Assembly: GCF_004354985.1 (NCBI RefSeq) | Contig: NZ_SMSK01000001.1 | Span: 1,116,001-1,180,000 of the forward strand | Reading direction: 5' to 3' | Length of the DNA: 64,000 nt | Source: Segetibacter sp. 3557_3 | GTDB taxonomy: Bacteria > Bacteroidota > Bacteroidia > Chitinophagales > Chitinophagaceae | Part shown: positions 16,496-25,990 of the stretch, one piece after another | Layout of the letters: each line of letters opens with the position of its first letter | How positions within the stretch are numbered: the stretch's first letter is position 1 | The notes under the pieces: generated by a model | The model's database searches: none | What the model was told of the DNA's origin: nothing | Seen by the model: the letters and a program-made list of their open reading frames with translations, nothing else | Program-made: the position numbers and the translations under genes

Positions 16496-17464
16496 TTTAA
16501 TTTGATTTAGATGGTCATTTCAAGAATGAATAAGATGTGGCTGGCTAACAGGTTGTTGTTTCAAGATTGATCATTCTCAAGTAAAATTTATTTATCTGGG
16601 CTGCGCGCATATGTGGTCGGCCGATAAGCCTTCTAATAATTAAATGATTATTTACGCTGCCGTAGGGCTCATGCAATTAAGTCCTTTAAATTCAACAAAT
16701 CAAAGTTCGCAGGCTGGATTCTTTGGGACGATCATATACTTATCCTAATTATATCAAGGGGATTCGCAACTTTTCCTCCTGCTTATTTTGATGCTGATGC
16801 GTTAGAAGTTTGTTAGCTCTAACCGGGTTATTGCTTTTGTAAATTATTGCCCCTAACAACTTTCAGGCAGATCGCCCCTCAGCATGGCTTAGCCCGGCGT
16901 ATGCAGCAGCGCATTACGGCTGCCGAGCAATTAAACAAATGCTGACTATACGAGATTGATGCAATAATCTCAGCCATAGTCGCTGTTTTTACTCATAGTG
17001 CCACTTGATTGTCAATCACCGTTATCACAACTGCGGTCGGCCCTGGAATCGTCGCTGAGCACAGGATTAGTATCAAAGAAGCCACCTGAGGTTTGCCCAA
17101 ACAGCAGTGAAATCTCAATAGAACCATACTAACCGCAGTGCTTACTAGCTTGAATTTCCGGGCATAAGTGAACCCGGCAGTACATAAGAACCTGTATCTG
17201 TTTGTAAGCTGGTCAAACCCGCTTATCTTAGCACAGGTAGCTGTCAGAGCTGGAGTGGATATATCGTGGGAAAAGGACCAGCTATAATGGATGGCAAGCT
17301 CTTGATCCCTTATGCCATCGGATCTTGTGAAGTTTAACTCGAGCCTTCATTTTTAAAGCGAATGGTGTTACAACTATAGAATACATTCACGCTGTTGTTC
17401 AGGCCGAAATCACCAGTAACAACAGCAAGTTTCTCATTATTACTAAACCTACAAATTGTTGAAC
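16496..17464. other. long intergenic region with possible remnant
   Basis: About 970 bp with no intact gene. Near 17211-17335 one plus frame reads KPAYLSTGSCQSWSGY, then MDGKLLIPYAIGSCEV and stop. This resembles the end of a glycosidase-like beta-propeller, but it has no start and is preceded by stops, so it is at most a fragment of unknown origin. Confidence 0.3.
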
Positions 17465-17743
17465 ATGGCTATCCCAGATTTTCCAAATGGATTTGAATCG
17501 TGGCAGAAAACACACTTCGAAGTAGTAGAAGTACTTGTTTACATGAGAAATCTTGAAGACCACAAGAAACCTCAGGGATTTTACGAAGCGTTAGATCAGT
17601 CTGCCAGCCAGGAGATGTATAACCTAGCTTTAAACCTGACCAACAAATATGAAGAACAAAGCAAGGGGAAGGAAAGAACACGAAGCCTCTTTGATGAAAT
17701 AGAAGACTTCGTTTGGAGCGAGGTACAGAATTCACAATCTTAA
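17465..17743 (+). CDS. small hypothetical protein
   Basis: 92 aa from ATG at 17465 (a TTG at 17456 is also in frame). It is acidic and mostly helical, with no signal or membrane segment: IPDFPNGFESWQKTHFEVVE, then DHKKPQGFYEALDQSASQEMYNLAL. The helical pattern and even composition suggest a real cytoplasmic protein, but I recognise no family. Confidence 0.55.
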   Translation: MAIPDFPNGFESWQKTHFEVVEVLVYMRNLEDHKKPQGFYEALDQSASQEMYNLALNLTNKYEEQSKGKERTRSLFDEIEDFVWSEVQNSQS

Positions 17744-17968
17744 TTCAATGTCGTTTACTTAAGAGAAATCTTTGGTGACCAGCTGTGGGAATTCTATTTG
17801 CCATCGTTGCCCGCCCGGATGAACCCCGTTCGGACGGGTGTCACTCCCTTGTACCGCATCGCTTTATTTACCGATTTCTGCCACTCACCTTAAGTAAACG
17901 ATATTGAATCTTAATTAACGGTTTTACACCCACACCACTTTCGTGAGCTTCCTTATCACCCTCAGCAA
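17744..17968. other. intergenic with palindrome
   Basis: A GC-rich inverted repeat CCCGCCCGGATGAA...CGTTCGGACGGG lies near 17810-17838. No gene. Confidence 0.35.
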
Positions 17969-17999
17969 CAAAAAACCCGTCTAAAACGGGTTTTTTGTT
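17969..17999. terminator. bidirectional Rho-independent terminator
   Basis: AAAAAACCCGT, loop CTAA, ACGGGTTTTTT. A perfect stem with A and T runs on both sides lets it serve the plus-strand gene at 17465 and the minus-strand bestrophin gene at 18255. Confidence 0.85.
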
Positions 18000-18254
18000 G
18001 CGGATGACCTGGCACAATCGAGGTCACTCTCTTCTCAACGAAAAACATCTTTCGAGAATAAGGATAATCAGTCTCGAAAAATTGTTTTGATCGAAGATAT
18101 CCATGTTCTGTTGTAAGTCTAGTTTTGAAATAACTACAATACCTCAGGTTGCGCGCTTACCCCGGATCAAAGCAGTGTCCATTGAAGAAATTAGCCATAC
18201 AACATCCACCCTTGTCAGAAGCATTCGGGTATTAGAGAAGGTTTTTACAACTCC

Positions 18255-19172
18255 TTAATCTATCGCATATCGATTGTCTTCCCGGAAAGAAGGCAAGGGT
18301 CTGTCAGCCATCTCTAACAACGATGACTCCACCGTACGGCAGATTGCATTTAGTGCAAGGTCATTGGGCTCAGTTCCAAAAGGATTTTCAATCTCATCCG
18401 CGATGGCTTCAAGTGCCACAAAGGTGTAAGCTATAAACGTAACGATTACCGGGGTGAGCCAACCAAGGCTGTCCACAAAACCAAATGGCAACAGAAAACA
18501 GTACAGGTAAACAGTGCGATGTAGAAGCACGCGGTAGCTATAGGGTATCGGTGTCGTATCAATCCTTTCGCAACCCCCGATGATTTCAGATAACTTATTC
18601 AGGTTTTCATCAAACGCCACCTGCACCACCGGCTCGATACGGCCCTGGTCCCGGGCTAACTTCACCCATGCTGCCATGTGTTTTACCAGGATAACCGGTT
18701 TAAATTGCTTGTTCTGCAGGTGAACGCATAACTCAGGTGAAAGCAACCGATCAAAATCAGCAGTGGGGTCAGTCCGCCTGAGTTGATGTTTAAGGGCATA
18801 TGCGAAAGCAATAAGCTGGTGAATAAATCTTAACACCTCAGGACTTTTCTCTTCGTAACCACTAAGTGTAATTGCCTGCCGCGCAAGTGAACGACAGTCG
18901 ATCAAAAGCGCGCCCCAGAGTTTCCTGCCTTCCCAAAAGCGCTCGTAGCTCGCGCTGTTTCTAAACCCCAGGAATATCGCCAGTGTGATACCAAACAGGG
19001 TGAACGGGGTTGGATTCAAAGGTATTTTATAGTGGTAGACCGTGCCCCTGAAGAAAACAATAACGCTTGACAACAAAAATAGCAATCCCAGCCGCGGTAG
19101 CAATTGTGGCAACACCGAACCATTCCACACGAATAACATCCTAAACCAATTCTGCGGTTTCCTTCTGATCAT
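18255..19172 (-). CDS. bestrophin family ion channel (UPF0187)
   Basis: 305 aa. The N-terminus RRKPQNWFRMLFVWNGS is followed by a first hydrophobic stretch (about 22-42). The signature region FLGFRNSASYERFWEGRKLWG (about 69-89) lines the pore neck in bestrophins. The TPIPYSY motif (about 206-212) and the segment EIENPFGTEPNDL near residue 265 are also family hallmarks. Bacterial members are pentameric anion or cation channels in the inner membrane. It is monocistronic. Confidence 0.9.
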   Translation of the reverse strand: MIRRKPQNWFRMLFVWNGSVLPQLLPRLGLLFLLSSVIVFFRGTVYHYKIPLNPTPFTLFGITLAIFLGFRNSASYERFWEGRKLWGALLIDCRSLARQAITLSGYEEKSPEVLRFIHQLIAFAYALKHQLRRTDPTADFDRLLSPELCVHLQNKQFKPVILVKHMAAWVKLARDQGRIEPVVQVAFDENLNKLSEIIGGCERIDTTPIPYSYRVLLHRTVYLYCFLLPFGFVDSLGWLTPVIVTFIAYTFVALEAIADEIENPFGTEPNDLALNAICRTVESSLLEMADRPLPSFREDNRYAID

Positions 19173-19412
19173 GGCGGCAAATTTCAGGAATATTTGCTCA
19201 TATTAACAATAACGGCAACGATACGCTTTCGCCCTGCCGGAATTATTCAACGCTGTAAATATGCTGCTCTGCAGGTTCGAGCTTTGTCATTTCCGCCCGG
19301 GTACTGTTAGCCGGAACAATTGCGGACCGGCTTAGGGTTTACCTTCTTCCCGACAATAGAAGGCTTATTGAAATAGAAATAACGGTATTTTGCACAACTT
19401 TAAAACGGATAG

Positions 19413-20294
19413 ATGTACCAGCTTTGCACAATAGGACATATCACACTAGATAAAATACAAACACCCGCTTCTGTGAACTACTTGCCCGGTGGCACCGGTC
19501 TTTATATGTCCATGGCACTCAGGAACCTTAACATACGGTACCTCCTGGTAACCGCTGTAGCTCCTGGTGAGCAGTACATTATCGATAAGCTTAGAACAGA
19601 CGGGGTTGAGGTGATCAGCTTACCGAGCACACATACCGTATACTTCGAGAACATATATGGTGAAAATCCTGATCATCGTGATCAAAATGTTCTGAACATC
19701 GCTGATCCGTTTACGGTAGCGTCACTTCCGGATGTTAGTGCCGGGATTTTTCACCTTGGCCCTTTGCTTTACCAGGACTTTTCAGAAGCACTATTCCCTG
19801 TACTTGCTTCAAAAGGTATAATATCATTAGATGTGCAGGGACTATTACGACATGTAAAAAATAAAAAGGTGTCCTATACCGACTGGAACAGCAAGGAGGA
19901 ATTGCTTAAACATGTGACCATACTAAAAGCAAACGAATTCGAGCTCGAAACCCTTACAGGAACCAGTAACGTAAAAGAGGGTGCAAAGTACCTGGCAGGG
20001 CTTGGTGTTAAAGAAGTCGTGATCACCCTTGGCAGTAAAGGTTCCCTTGTTTATAGCGACGACCTCTTCGTTAACATTCCTGCATTTCCACCAACTGCAA
20101 CGATTGATACAACAGGCTGCGGCGACACTTATATGGCCGGATATTTATTCAAAAGAATTAACGGGGCTTCAATAGAAGACTCAGGCATATACGGGGCAGC
20201 AATGGCTACGCTGAAGATTCAATCGTTTGGCCCGTTTACCGGGAGTTCGGCGGATATCAACGAAATGGTGTCGAGTATGTATGCATTCAAGTGA
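19413..20294 (+). CDS. PfkB family carbohydrate kinase
   Basis: 293 aa. A ribokinase-type fold is shown by an N-terminal glycine segment PGGTGLYMSMALRNL (about 26-40), the core KANEFELETLTG (about 171-182), TLGSKGS (about 210-216), and the PfkB signature with the anion hole and catalytic Asp in DTTGCGDTYMAGYL (about 233-246). It phosphorylates a sugar or nucleoside hydroxyl using ATP; the substrate cannot be told. There is no operon partner. Confidence 0.88.
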   Translation: MYQLCTIGHITLDKIQTPASVNYLPGGTGLYMSMALRNLNIRYLLVTAVAPGEQYIIDKLRTDGVEVISLPSTHTVYFENIYGENPDHRDQNVLNIADPFTVASLPDVSAGIFHLGPLLYQDFSEALFPVLASKGIISLDVQGLLRHVKNKKVSYTDWNSKEELLKHVTILKANEFELETLTGTSNVKEGAKYLAGLGVKEVVITLGSKGSLVYSDDLFVNIPAFPPTATIDTTGCGDTYMAGYLFKRINGASIEDSGIYGAAMATLKIQSFGPFTGSSADINEMVSSMYAFK

Positions 20295-20338
20295 TCGCAC
20301 CATGCTGCGAATGGGTATAATAACTTTCCCCCTACGGC

Positions 20339-21754
20339 TCAATTTAACGCTGCAATGATCTCTGCGAGGAACTGATCTTCATTCAACCTGTTGCCCTGTT
20401 GCAGTGCAAGACGTACCACTACCAATTGTTTAGATGGAATGATCCAGATGGATTGTCCCTCATAGCCATCGGCCCAGAAGCAATCTGCAGGTACCGATGG
20501 GTAGCTACGCCTTGCAGGATCGCCAGGCGCCCCGGCATTTAGCCAAAACTGGGCGCCATACTCGCCTAGTAGGGCGCCCTTCGCAGGTGTAGTGGTATAA
20601 CTGACCCACCCCATCGGCAGAATACGCTCGCCATTGGCGACACCATCGTTCAGGTATAATAAGCCAAATCTGGCCCAGTCTCGTGGAGTGGCAAAACAGT
20701 AAGAAGATCCAACGAATGTACCGCTTGCATCGGGCTCCATAACTGCGCCCGACATTCCTATCTTTCTGAAAAGTTCATCATATGGAAATTGATAGTAAGC
20801 TGAACCTGTTCTCGTTCGGATGATGTAAGCAAGCATGTTTGCGCTTCCACTGGAGTACTCGAAACGGGTGCCGGGTTCAAATTCTAATTCGTAGCTGCTT
20901 GCATACCTGCCCATGTCGGACTGCATAAAAAGCATGTTGGTCGCAGGACTTGGTGTTGCATATTCTTCGTCCCATTTCAAACCACTGTTCGCATGTAGTA
21001 ATTGATCAATGGTGATGTTTTTTCGCTTGTCGTTGCTCCACTCAGGAAAAAGATTATGATCAGTGATATTCAAACGTCCTTGCTTAACGAGTATACCAAT
21101 CAAAGCACTGTTTATACTTTTCGTCATCGACCACCCGGTATGACGCGTTTGTTGATTAAAGCCGTCACCGTAACGCTCCGCTACAATCTTTCCCTTGTGT
21201 AACACGATAACTGCTCTCGACCGTCTTAATGTATCCGTTCCCTTTTCACGAAATGCCTCGCTTACAGCGGTATTAAGTTTGGCGGCTTGTGCCAGTGATA
21301 ACAAACTATCCTTAAGCTGGAAACCTGGGGCCAAAGCTGTATCCCCGTGATTTCCGGAAGACAACAATCGCGGCAACTCCGACCTGATTTGTTCTTCAAT
21401 AAGTTCACTAACAAGTGTACAGCCGAGCCCCTCGCGGTAAATCGCTTTTCTTGGAGCCATTCCCAGCACACTTCCTGTTGCTGATGAGTCGCCATTGTGT
21501 ATCGAAAAACTTCCCAGCGAAAGCGGCATCGCCCCAAGCTCCTTACTGATAACATCTGATGGCGACCGGTTACTCAGGTAAACGCAGGAACAAAGTGTTT
21601 TTGCACCAAACCCACTCAATATGGGAATAGCTTTCGAAACAAAAACAATCCCGTAAACAAGTACTGCCAAAACAATGGTCAGCAGAAAAACCCGGATCTT
21701 TTTACCACCCCCGATCTTACCCATATGGCAAAATAATCTATAATCAGGATTCAT
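20339..21754 (-). CDS. serine hydrolase, class C beta-lactamase-like
   Basis: 471 aa, inner-membrane anchored by one segment near the N-terminus (about 22-43; an alternative start is Met11). The catalytic S-x-x-K is GWSMTKS (about 212-218), the second motif YSS is in EYSSGSAN (about 304), and the C-terminal part has GYEGQSIWI in place of the HxG element. Members act as peptidases or esterases in the periplasm; the exact substrate is unknown. It lies convergent to the kinase gene with a 44-bp gap. Confidence 0.87.
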   Translation of the reverse strand: MNPDYRLFCHMGKIGGGKKIRVFLLTIVLAVLVYGIVFVSKAIPILSGFGAKTLCSCVYLSNRSPSDVISKELGAMPLSLGSFSIHNGDSSATGSVLGMAPRKAIYREGLGCTLVSELIEEQIRSELPRLLSSGNHGDTALAPGFQLKDSLLSLAQAAKLNTAVSEAFREKGTDTLRRSRAVIVLHKGKIVAERYGDGFNQQTRHTGWSMTKSINSALIGILVKQGRLNITDHNLFPEWSNDKRKNITIDQLLHANSGLKWDEEYATPSPATNMLFMQSDMGRYASSYELEFEPGTRFEYSSGSANMLAYIIRTRTGSAYYQFPYDELFRKIGMSGAVMEPDASGTFVGSSYCFATPRDWARFGLLYLNDGVANGERILPMGWVSYTTTPAKGALLGEYGAQFWLNAGAPGDPARRSYPSVPADCFWADGYEGQSIWIIPSKQLVVVRLALQQGNRLNEDQFLAEIIAALN

Positions 21755-21987
21755 TCAGTACAGTCAGGCGGTTTGTTCAAATGATCTGCACAGTTTTAAT
21801 CTGCCCGGGGAAAGCCTTTTGAACGAACGTTCCACCGGCTAACGAATGGGTGAACCCGGCAACGATCCAGGGGAACAATGCAGTTAGGGTGAACTGAACT
21901 GAAACAACAAACAAATTAAAACATATTTCAGCTTAACCCAGCACAGAAAAAAAGCCGAAAACGACAATCATAACGCGCGAATACTGT

Positions 21988-22545
21988 ATGACTGAAAGCA
22001 TGGGCATACTTTTTTTACAGCCTGTGCTTTCCATGCAAATGACCAATCCACCTCTGATCGTTACGTTAGCTATGGGTAAAGAAGCGACAGCTTTGTTTAA
22101 CCAGCTGAGGATAGCACATTTTCCACCGGAAAGAAACTTTATTGATGCGCACCTGACCTTGTTTCACGCCCTGCCCAATGAGCCTGCCATAACCAACACG
22201 ATAAAAGAGGCAGCTACCACACAAAAGCCTTTTGAACTTCGGATTACCGCGCCCGTATCCATTGGCAAAGGGGTGGCGTTTAAAGTCGAAAGCAGCGAGC
22301 TACAATCGCTACATTCCCGCTTACAAAAGCACTGGAAAGATGTGTTAACCGCGCAGGACAAGCAAAAGCTCTGGCCGCATATTACCATTCAAAACAAAGT
22401 ACCACCGGCAGAAGCGAAGGCGTTACTTGAACAGCTATTAGCAGACTTTTCCCCCATGCAAACCATTGCCGCTGGCTTGCAATTGTGGGAATATCTTGGT
22501 GGTCCCTGGGGGTTTGTGGGTGAGTACGAATTCACCGCGACATAG
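21988..22545 (+). CDS. 2'-5' RNA ligase/LigT-like phosphoesterase family protein
   Basis: 185 aa, with alternative starts at internal Met codons (about residues 5 and 16). Two HxTx motifs define the 2H phosphoesterase fold: HLTLFHAL (about 54) and HITIQNK (about 131). Between them are the expected helices and strands. Such proteins hydrolyse or form 2'-5' or cyclic phosphodiester bonds in RNA or nucleotides. There is no partner gene. Confidence 0.85.
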   Translation: MTESMGILFLQPVLSMQMTNPPLIVTLAMGKEATALFNQLRIAHFPPERNFIDAHLTLFHALPNEPAITNTIKEAATTQKPFELRITAPVSIGKGVAFKVESSELQSLHSRLQKHWKDVLTAQDKQKLWPHITIQNKVPPAEAKALLEQLLADFSPMQTIAAGLQLWEYLGGPWGFVGEYEFTAT

Positions 22546-22751
22546 TTGATTGCTCAAAAGCTATTCCGCCGAATTCCGGAATGCACGTCCGTCAACATTT
22601 CGTGCCCTAAACCGTAGTCCCGCCTAAGTACGCGTATTACCTTAACTGCTCGTGTTTTGTAAAAGCTCATATAAGACCATTCACTAGATTTGTTTACGTG
22701 CTTATAGACGAATGCTGCCTATATTCATCTTAAAGAATCAATCATCCCGGA

Positions 22752-25187
22752 ATGCGCTTAACCCCGCTTGCTGTTGCCTTTTTGATGATGCTAATTGTTG
22801 TTAGGGCAAGTGCCCAAAACGACAATAAGCACATTGATTCCATTTTGACAAGAGTTGGCTGGTATGCTTTAAAGAAACCTTCGGCAACGTTGTATGTGCA
22901 CTTCGACAAAAATATCTTTACCAATAACGAAAACGTTTGGTTTACCGGGTACCTGCTCAACAGCAATACGAGGGGTGAGCACCATACCCTTTCGGTTGCG
23001 CTCATCAGGAACGACGACCGATCGATTCTAACTTCAGGTAAATTCGTATTGAACAAAACGCTGGCGTTCGGTAATCTCTTTCTTCCAGACTCTCTGCCTA
23101 CAGGTGACTATAGTTTTATTTGCTACACCAATGTGGTCGTGAATGGAGCACCACCCGCACTTTTTGTTCAACCTGTTACCATTAAAACCACTAAAGCCAA
23201 CGGCTTTATTAGCAACCTCAGCCTGGCTGATAGCCTGAGACCGGGTGCAGACAGCGTGGTGGTACTACTTAAATCTTATACCCAGGAAATCTCACTTGTA
23301 AGAGGTGCCGATGTGACTTATTATGTAGGTGACAGGTCAAAGCCATTGATTTGGGGAAAACTCAAAACAGACAACTTTGGCGAGGCTAAAATTCAAGTGC
23401 CGGTAAAAGCATTAACCGGCGAGAACAATATACTCCAGGCAGAAATCAGCAGCAAAAATGAAATACGAACCTTTAATCTGAGGTTGCCGGTTTATAAAAA
23501 AGAATTCCGGCTAAAGTGTTATCCTGAAGGTGGGAACCTCGTAAATGGATCCCTTGCCAACATTGGTTTTGAAGTAGTGAATGAAGAAGGCAAACCGGAA
23601 CCCGTAAACGGTTTTCTGCTGGAGAACGGGGCACAATTGCACCCGGTACAAACAAATGCATTTGGTATGGGAAAATTTCAATTCATCCCGCAACCCGGCA
23701 AACACTACCAGCTAAAATTAAACAACTCTCCTGCATTATTTCCGTTGCCGCCTGCCCTTGATCAGGGACCAGTGCTTCATGTGGGCACGGCCTTAACTGA
23801 CGACACCCTCGTTATCCAGTTGAAGCATACAGTTGCCGGACAAAACTGGAGCCTGTTGGTCCATAATTACAGGTCGGTGTTCCTGAACGCATCTGTTATT
23901 TCATCAGGAAAAATGATGACCATCAAAGTTCCACTTGATGAAGTGCCCAAGGGACTCAATACCGTAACCATTGTTGACTCAGGCGGAAGACCATGGGCAG
24001 AACGATTGTTTTATGCGCATTTCAATAAAAACGTGCAGGTAAATATCTCAACTGACTCCTCGTCATACGTTGCCCGGCAAAAAGTAAATATTAAGTTTCG
24101 GGTAACAGACACACGCCACCAACCACTAAAAAGCATGGTGTCAATTGCCTGTGTGCAGGATAACCGGCTCGACGTAAAAAAAATGACAGACATCACGAGC
24201 TTTCATTACCTGCGGCATGAACTCCAGTCCTTTCCTTTCAAGACCAATCTCCGAAGCAGTGACAGCGAGACCCGGGAATACCTTGAAAACCTGCTCCTGG
24301 TTAAAGGTTGGAGAAGGTATACCTGGCAAGACCTTTCTACAACGACTGCCACCGATACCTTAACCGAAAACAAATCCCTTGCTTTCACAGGTAAGGCGGT
24401 CTTAAAACGCCGGCAAAGCCCCTTACCATTAGATGTGCTGGTGGTTAAATTGCCCGAGGTAGACCTGGTTGGCACCGACAGCAGCGGCAATTTTACCTTA
24501 CCACAGAGCGTTATGATTGCTCCGTTCGACAAACAACTGCAACTATCTGTAAACGGGAAACAGGAGGACCAATACACCATAGTAACAAATGACCCGTATA
24601 AAGCAATGAACCAAAAGCTTGCGCAAAGCCTGGTGTTCGATGATTTCAGCACACCGAACTTTATGCAGACCAGTCAAAGCGTTGTGCTGAAATCGGAAGA
24701 AGGCGGCAAACGACTATTGGATGTTACCGTGACCAAAAAAAAAGACAACCGGGTTTTTGCCTATGGTGCCAATGTATGTGGCGACTACGTCTGTATGTAC
24801 AACATTCTAAACTGTCCAAATCACCCGTTCGGCGGTTCTCAACCGGTTATGGGCAGGTCTTACGGCATAAAGGGAAGCAGCTCAAGTGTCATCTATAAAG
24901 GTTGCGCTGAACTCGAAAAGGAAAACAGGAGTAAACTGTTCCTGGTTGACGCGGTCTACCGCGCAAAGGAATTTTACGTCGCTGACTATGCTAAATTCAA
25001 TCCCCCTGCAAGTGAATTTTTGTCGACTCTATATTGGAAGCATGCCCAATTGACAAACGAGAACGGTGAAGCAGAAATCTCGTTTTATACAGGCGATATC
25101 CCCGGTAAGTTCAGGGTGGTAATCCAGGGCCTTACTACCGATGACGTACTTTATGGCGAGCAGGTCTTCACGGTTAAGGAACAGTGA
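22752..25187 (+). CDS. large secreted MG2-like protein, Bacteroidota type
   Basis: 811 aa. Signal peptide 1-21 (ends RASAQ). The opening domain contains LYVHFDKNIFTNNENVWFTGYL (about 47-68), matching the Bacteroidota MG2-like pattern (HFDKPxYxxGExIWFKAY) of alpha-2-macroglobulin-related secreted proteins. Several beta-sandwich repeats follow. The end, NENGEAEISFYTGDIPGKFRVVIQGLT, resembles the macroglobulin A2M strand region. No thioester CGEQ motif is seen. Such proteins are often near TonB-dependent receptors, but none lies here. Function is unproven. Confidence 0.75.
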   Translation: MRLTPLAVAFLMMLIVVRASAQNDNKHIDSILTRVGWYALKKPSATLYVHFDKNIFTNNENVWFTGYLLNSNTRGEHHTLSVALIRNDDRSILTSGKFVLNKTLAFGNLFLPDSLPTGDYSFICYTNVVVNGAPPALFVQPVTIKTTKANGFISNLSLADSLRPGADSVVVLLKSYTQEISLVRGADVTYYVGDRSKPLIWGKLKTDNFGEAKIQVPVKALTGENNILQAEISSKNEIRTFNLRLPVYKKEFRLKCYPEGGNLVNGSLANIGFEVVNEEGKPEPVNGFLLENGAQLHPVQTNAFGMGKFQFIPQPGKHYQLKLNNSPALFPLPPALDQGPVLHVGTALTDDTLVIQLKHTVAGQNWSLLVHNYRSVFLNASVISSGKMMTIKVPLDEVPKGLNTVTIVDSGGRPWAERLFYAHFNKNVQVNISTDSSSYVARQKVNIKFRVTDTRHQPLKSMVSIACVQDNRLDVKKMTDITSFHYLRHELQSFPFKTNLRSSDSETREYLENLLLVKGWRRYTWQDLSTTTATDTLTENKSLAFTGKAVLKRRQSPLPLDVLVVKLPEVDLVGTDSSGNFTLPQSVMIAPFDKQLQLSVNGKQEDQYTIVTNDPYKAMNQKLAQSLVFDDFSTPNFMQTSQSVVLKSEEGGKRLLDVTVTKKKDNRVFAYGANVCGDYVCMYNILNCPNHPFGGSQPVMGRSYGIKGSSSSVIYKGCAELEKENRSKLFLVDAVYRAKEFYVADYAKFNPPASEFLSTLYWKHAQLTNENGEAEISFYTGDIPGKFRVVIQGLTTDDVLYGEQVFTVKEQ

Positions 25188-25325
25188 TATGCCTGCGGCT
25201 GAGAAACCAATCCATTCACCTAATTGCTAATGGGATAAACGTTGCCAGGGGTTTTAACAATTTTTGGCTTTATAAATGCAACGGTCTGGTTTGTTGCTAT
25301 GTCAGCATTTCAAAACAGTAAAACT

Positions 25326-25640
25326 ATGAAAGCAATAATCTGTTCTTTCGTCTTTGTTGCAGCTATTACCTTATCAGGCTGCAGTAAAAACAATACGGTT
25401 GTCGTGCCCAAAGAAAATTACCCCTTTGCATTTAAGGGGCTCCTGAAAAAACTGGAGGTGAGCAGTTGGCAATACGGCACCCACATTATTACCGATGAAG
25501 GCAATAAGTACGCACTAAAGAGTTCGACCGTAAACCTGGACAACTTTGTTGATAAAGTGGTCACCATCAAAGGCAGCAAAATCGCAGGCTACCCGGTTGA
25601 TAACGGTCCCGACTTTATTGAGGTGAAAGCGGTGGAGTAA
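25326..25640 (+). CDS. small lipoprotein
   Basis: 104 aa from ATG at 25326 (the open frame extends to 25242, but the signal peptide fits this start). The lipobox is ITLSGC at about residues 15-20, so the mature protein is lipid-anchored at Cys20. The rest is beta-rich with THIITDEGNKYALKSS and VDKVVTIKGSKI, resembling an OB-like fold that may bind small ligands or metals, but the family is not recognised. It lies 138 bp after the MG2-like gene on the same strand. Confidence 0.7.
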   Translation: MKAIICSFVFVAAITLSGCSKNNTVVVPKENYPFAFKGLLKKLEVSSWQYGTHIITDEGNKYALKSSTVNLDNFVDKVVTIKGSKIAGYPVDNGPDFIEVKAVE

Positions 25641-25732
25641 CGGGAATATTGCAGCCGGGTTAAACCGGGTACCAGCAGCGGCCATTGTCGCTGCTCTTTT
25701 GTGCGCTGGCAAACCTGTGGGTCTGGGGAGTT

Positions 25733-25917
25733 GCAGGTGACAACACCTGCATCCGGCGGCATATCTTTGTTTCAGGTGACAACACCTGAAACGGCCATTG
25801 AGAGTTGCAGGTGACAACAGATGCAACGGCGGCAGGTGACAACACCAGCATCCGGCAATTGAGAGTGACAACACCTGCAAGGACAGCCTGTCTTTGTTCC
25901 AGGTGACAACACTTGAA
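25733..25917. repeat. six-fold palindromic repeat CAGGTG-ACAA-CACCTG
   Basis: Copies or near copies at 25734-25749, 25773-25788, 25808-25823, 25833-25848, 25863-25878 and 25900-25915, spaced by about 25 to 40 bp. Three copies have perfect or near perfect palindromic arms; the others have one mutated arm. It lies between a plus-strand and a minus-strand gene end. No transposase. Confidence 0.85.
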
Positions 25918-25924
25918 ATGGCGA

Positions 25925-25985
25925 CCACTCATAACTCTAAATTCATAATTCTAAATTCATAATTCTACACTCATAACTCTACACT
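25925..25985. repeat. short AT-rich tandem repeat
   Basis: A 15-bp unit of the type CATAATTCTAAATT/CATAACTCTACACT repeats four times. The same type is seen at 42220-42342 near nuoD. Confidence 0.7.
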
Positions 25986-25990
25986 CTTAC

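Noticed and set aside
17211-17335. Glycosidase-like gene
   Set aside because: Only about 40 residues (ending MDGKLLIPYAIGSCEV) and preceded by stops; kept only as a possible remnant.
25733-25917. CRISPR array
   Set aside because: Units are short palindromes with unequal, related spacers and no cas genes.
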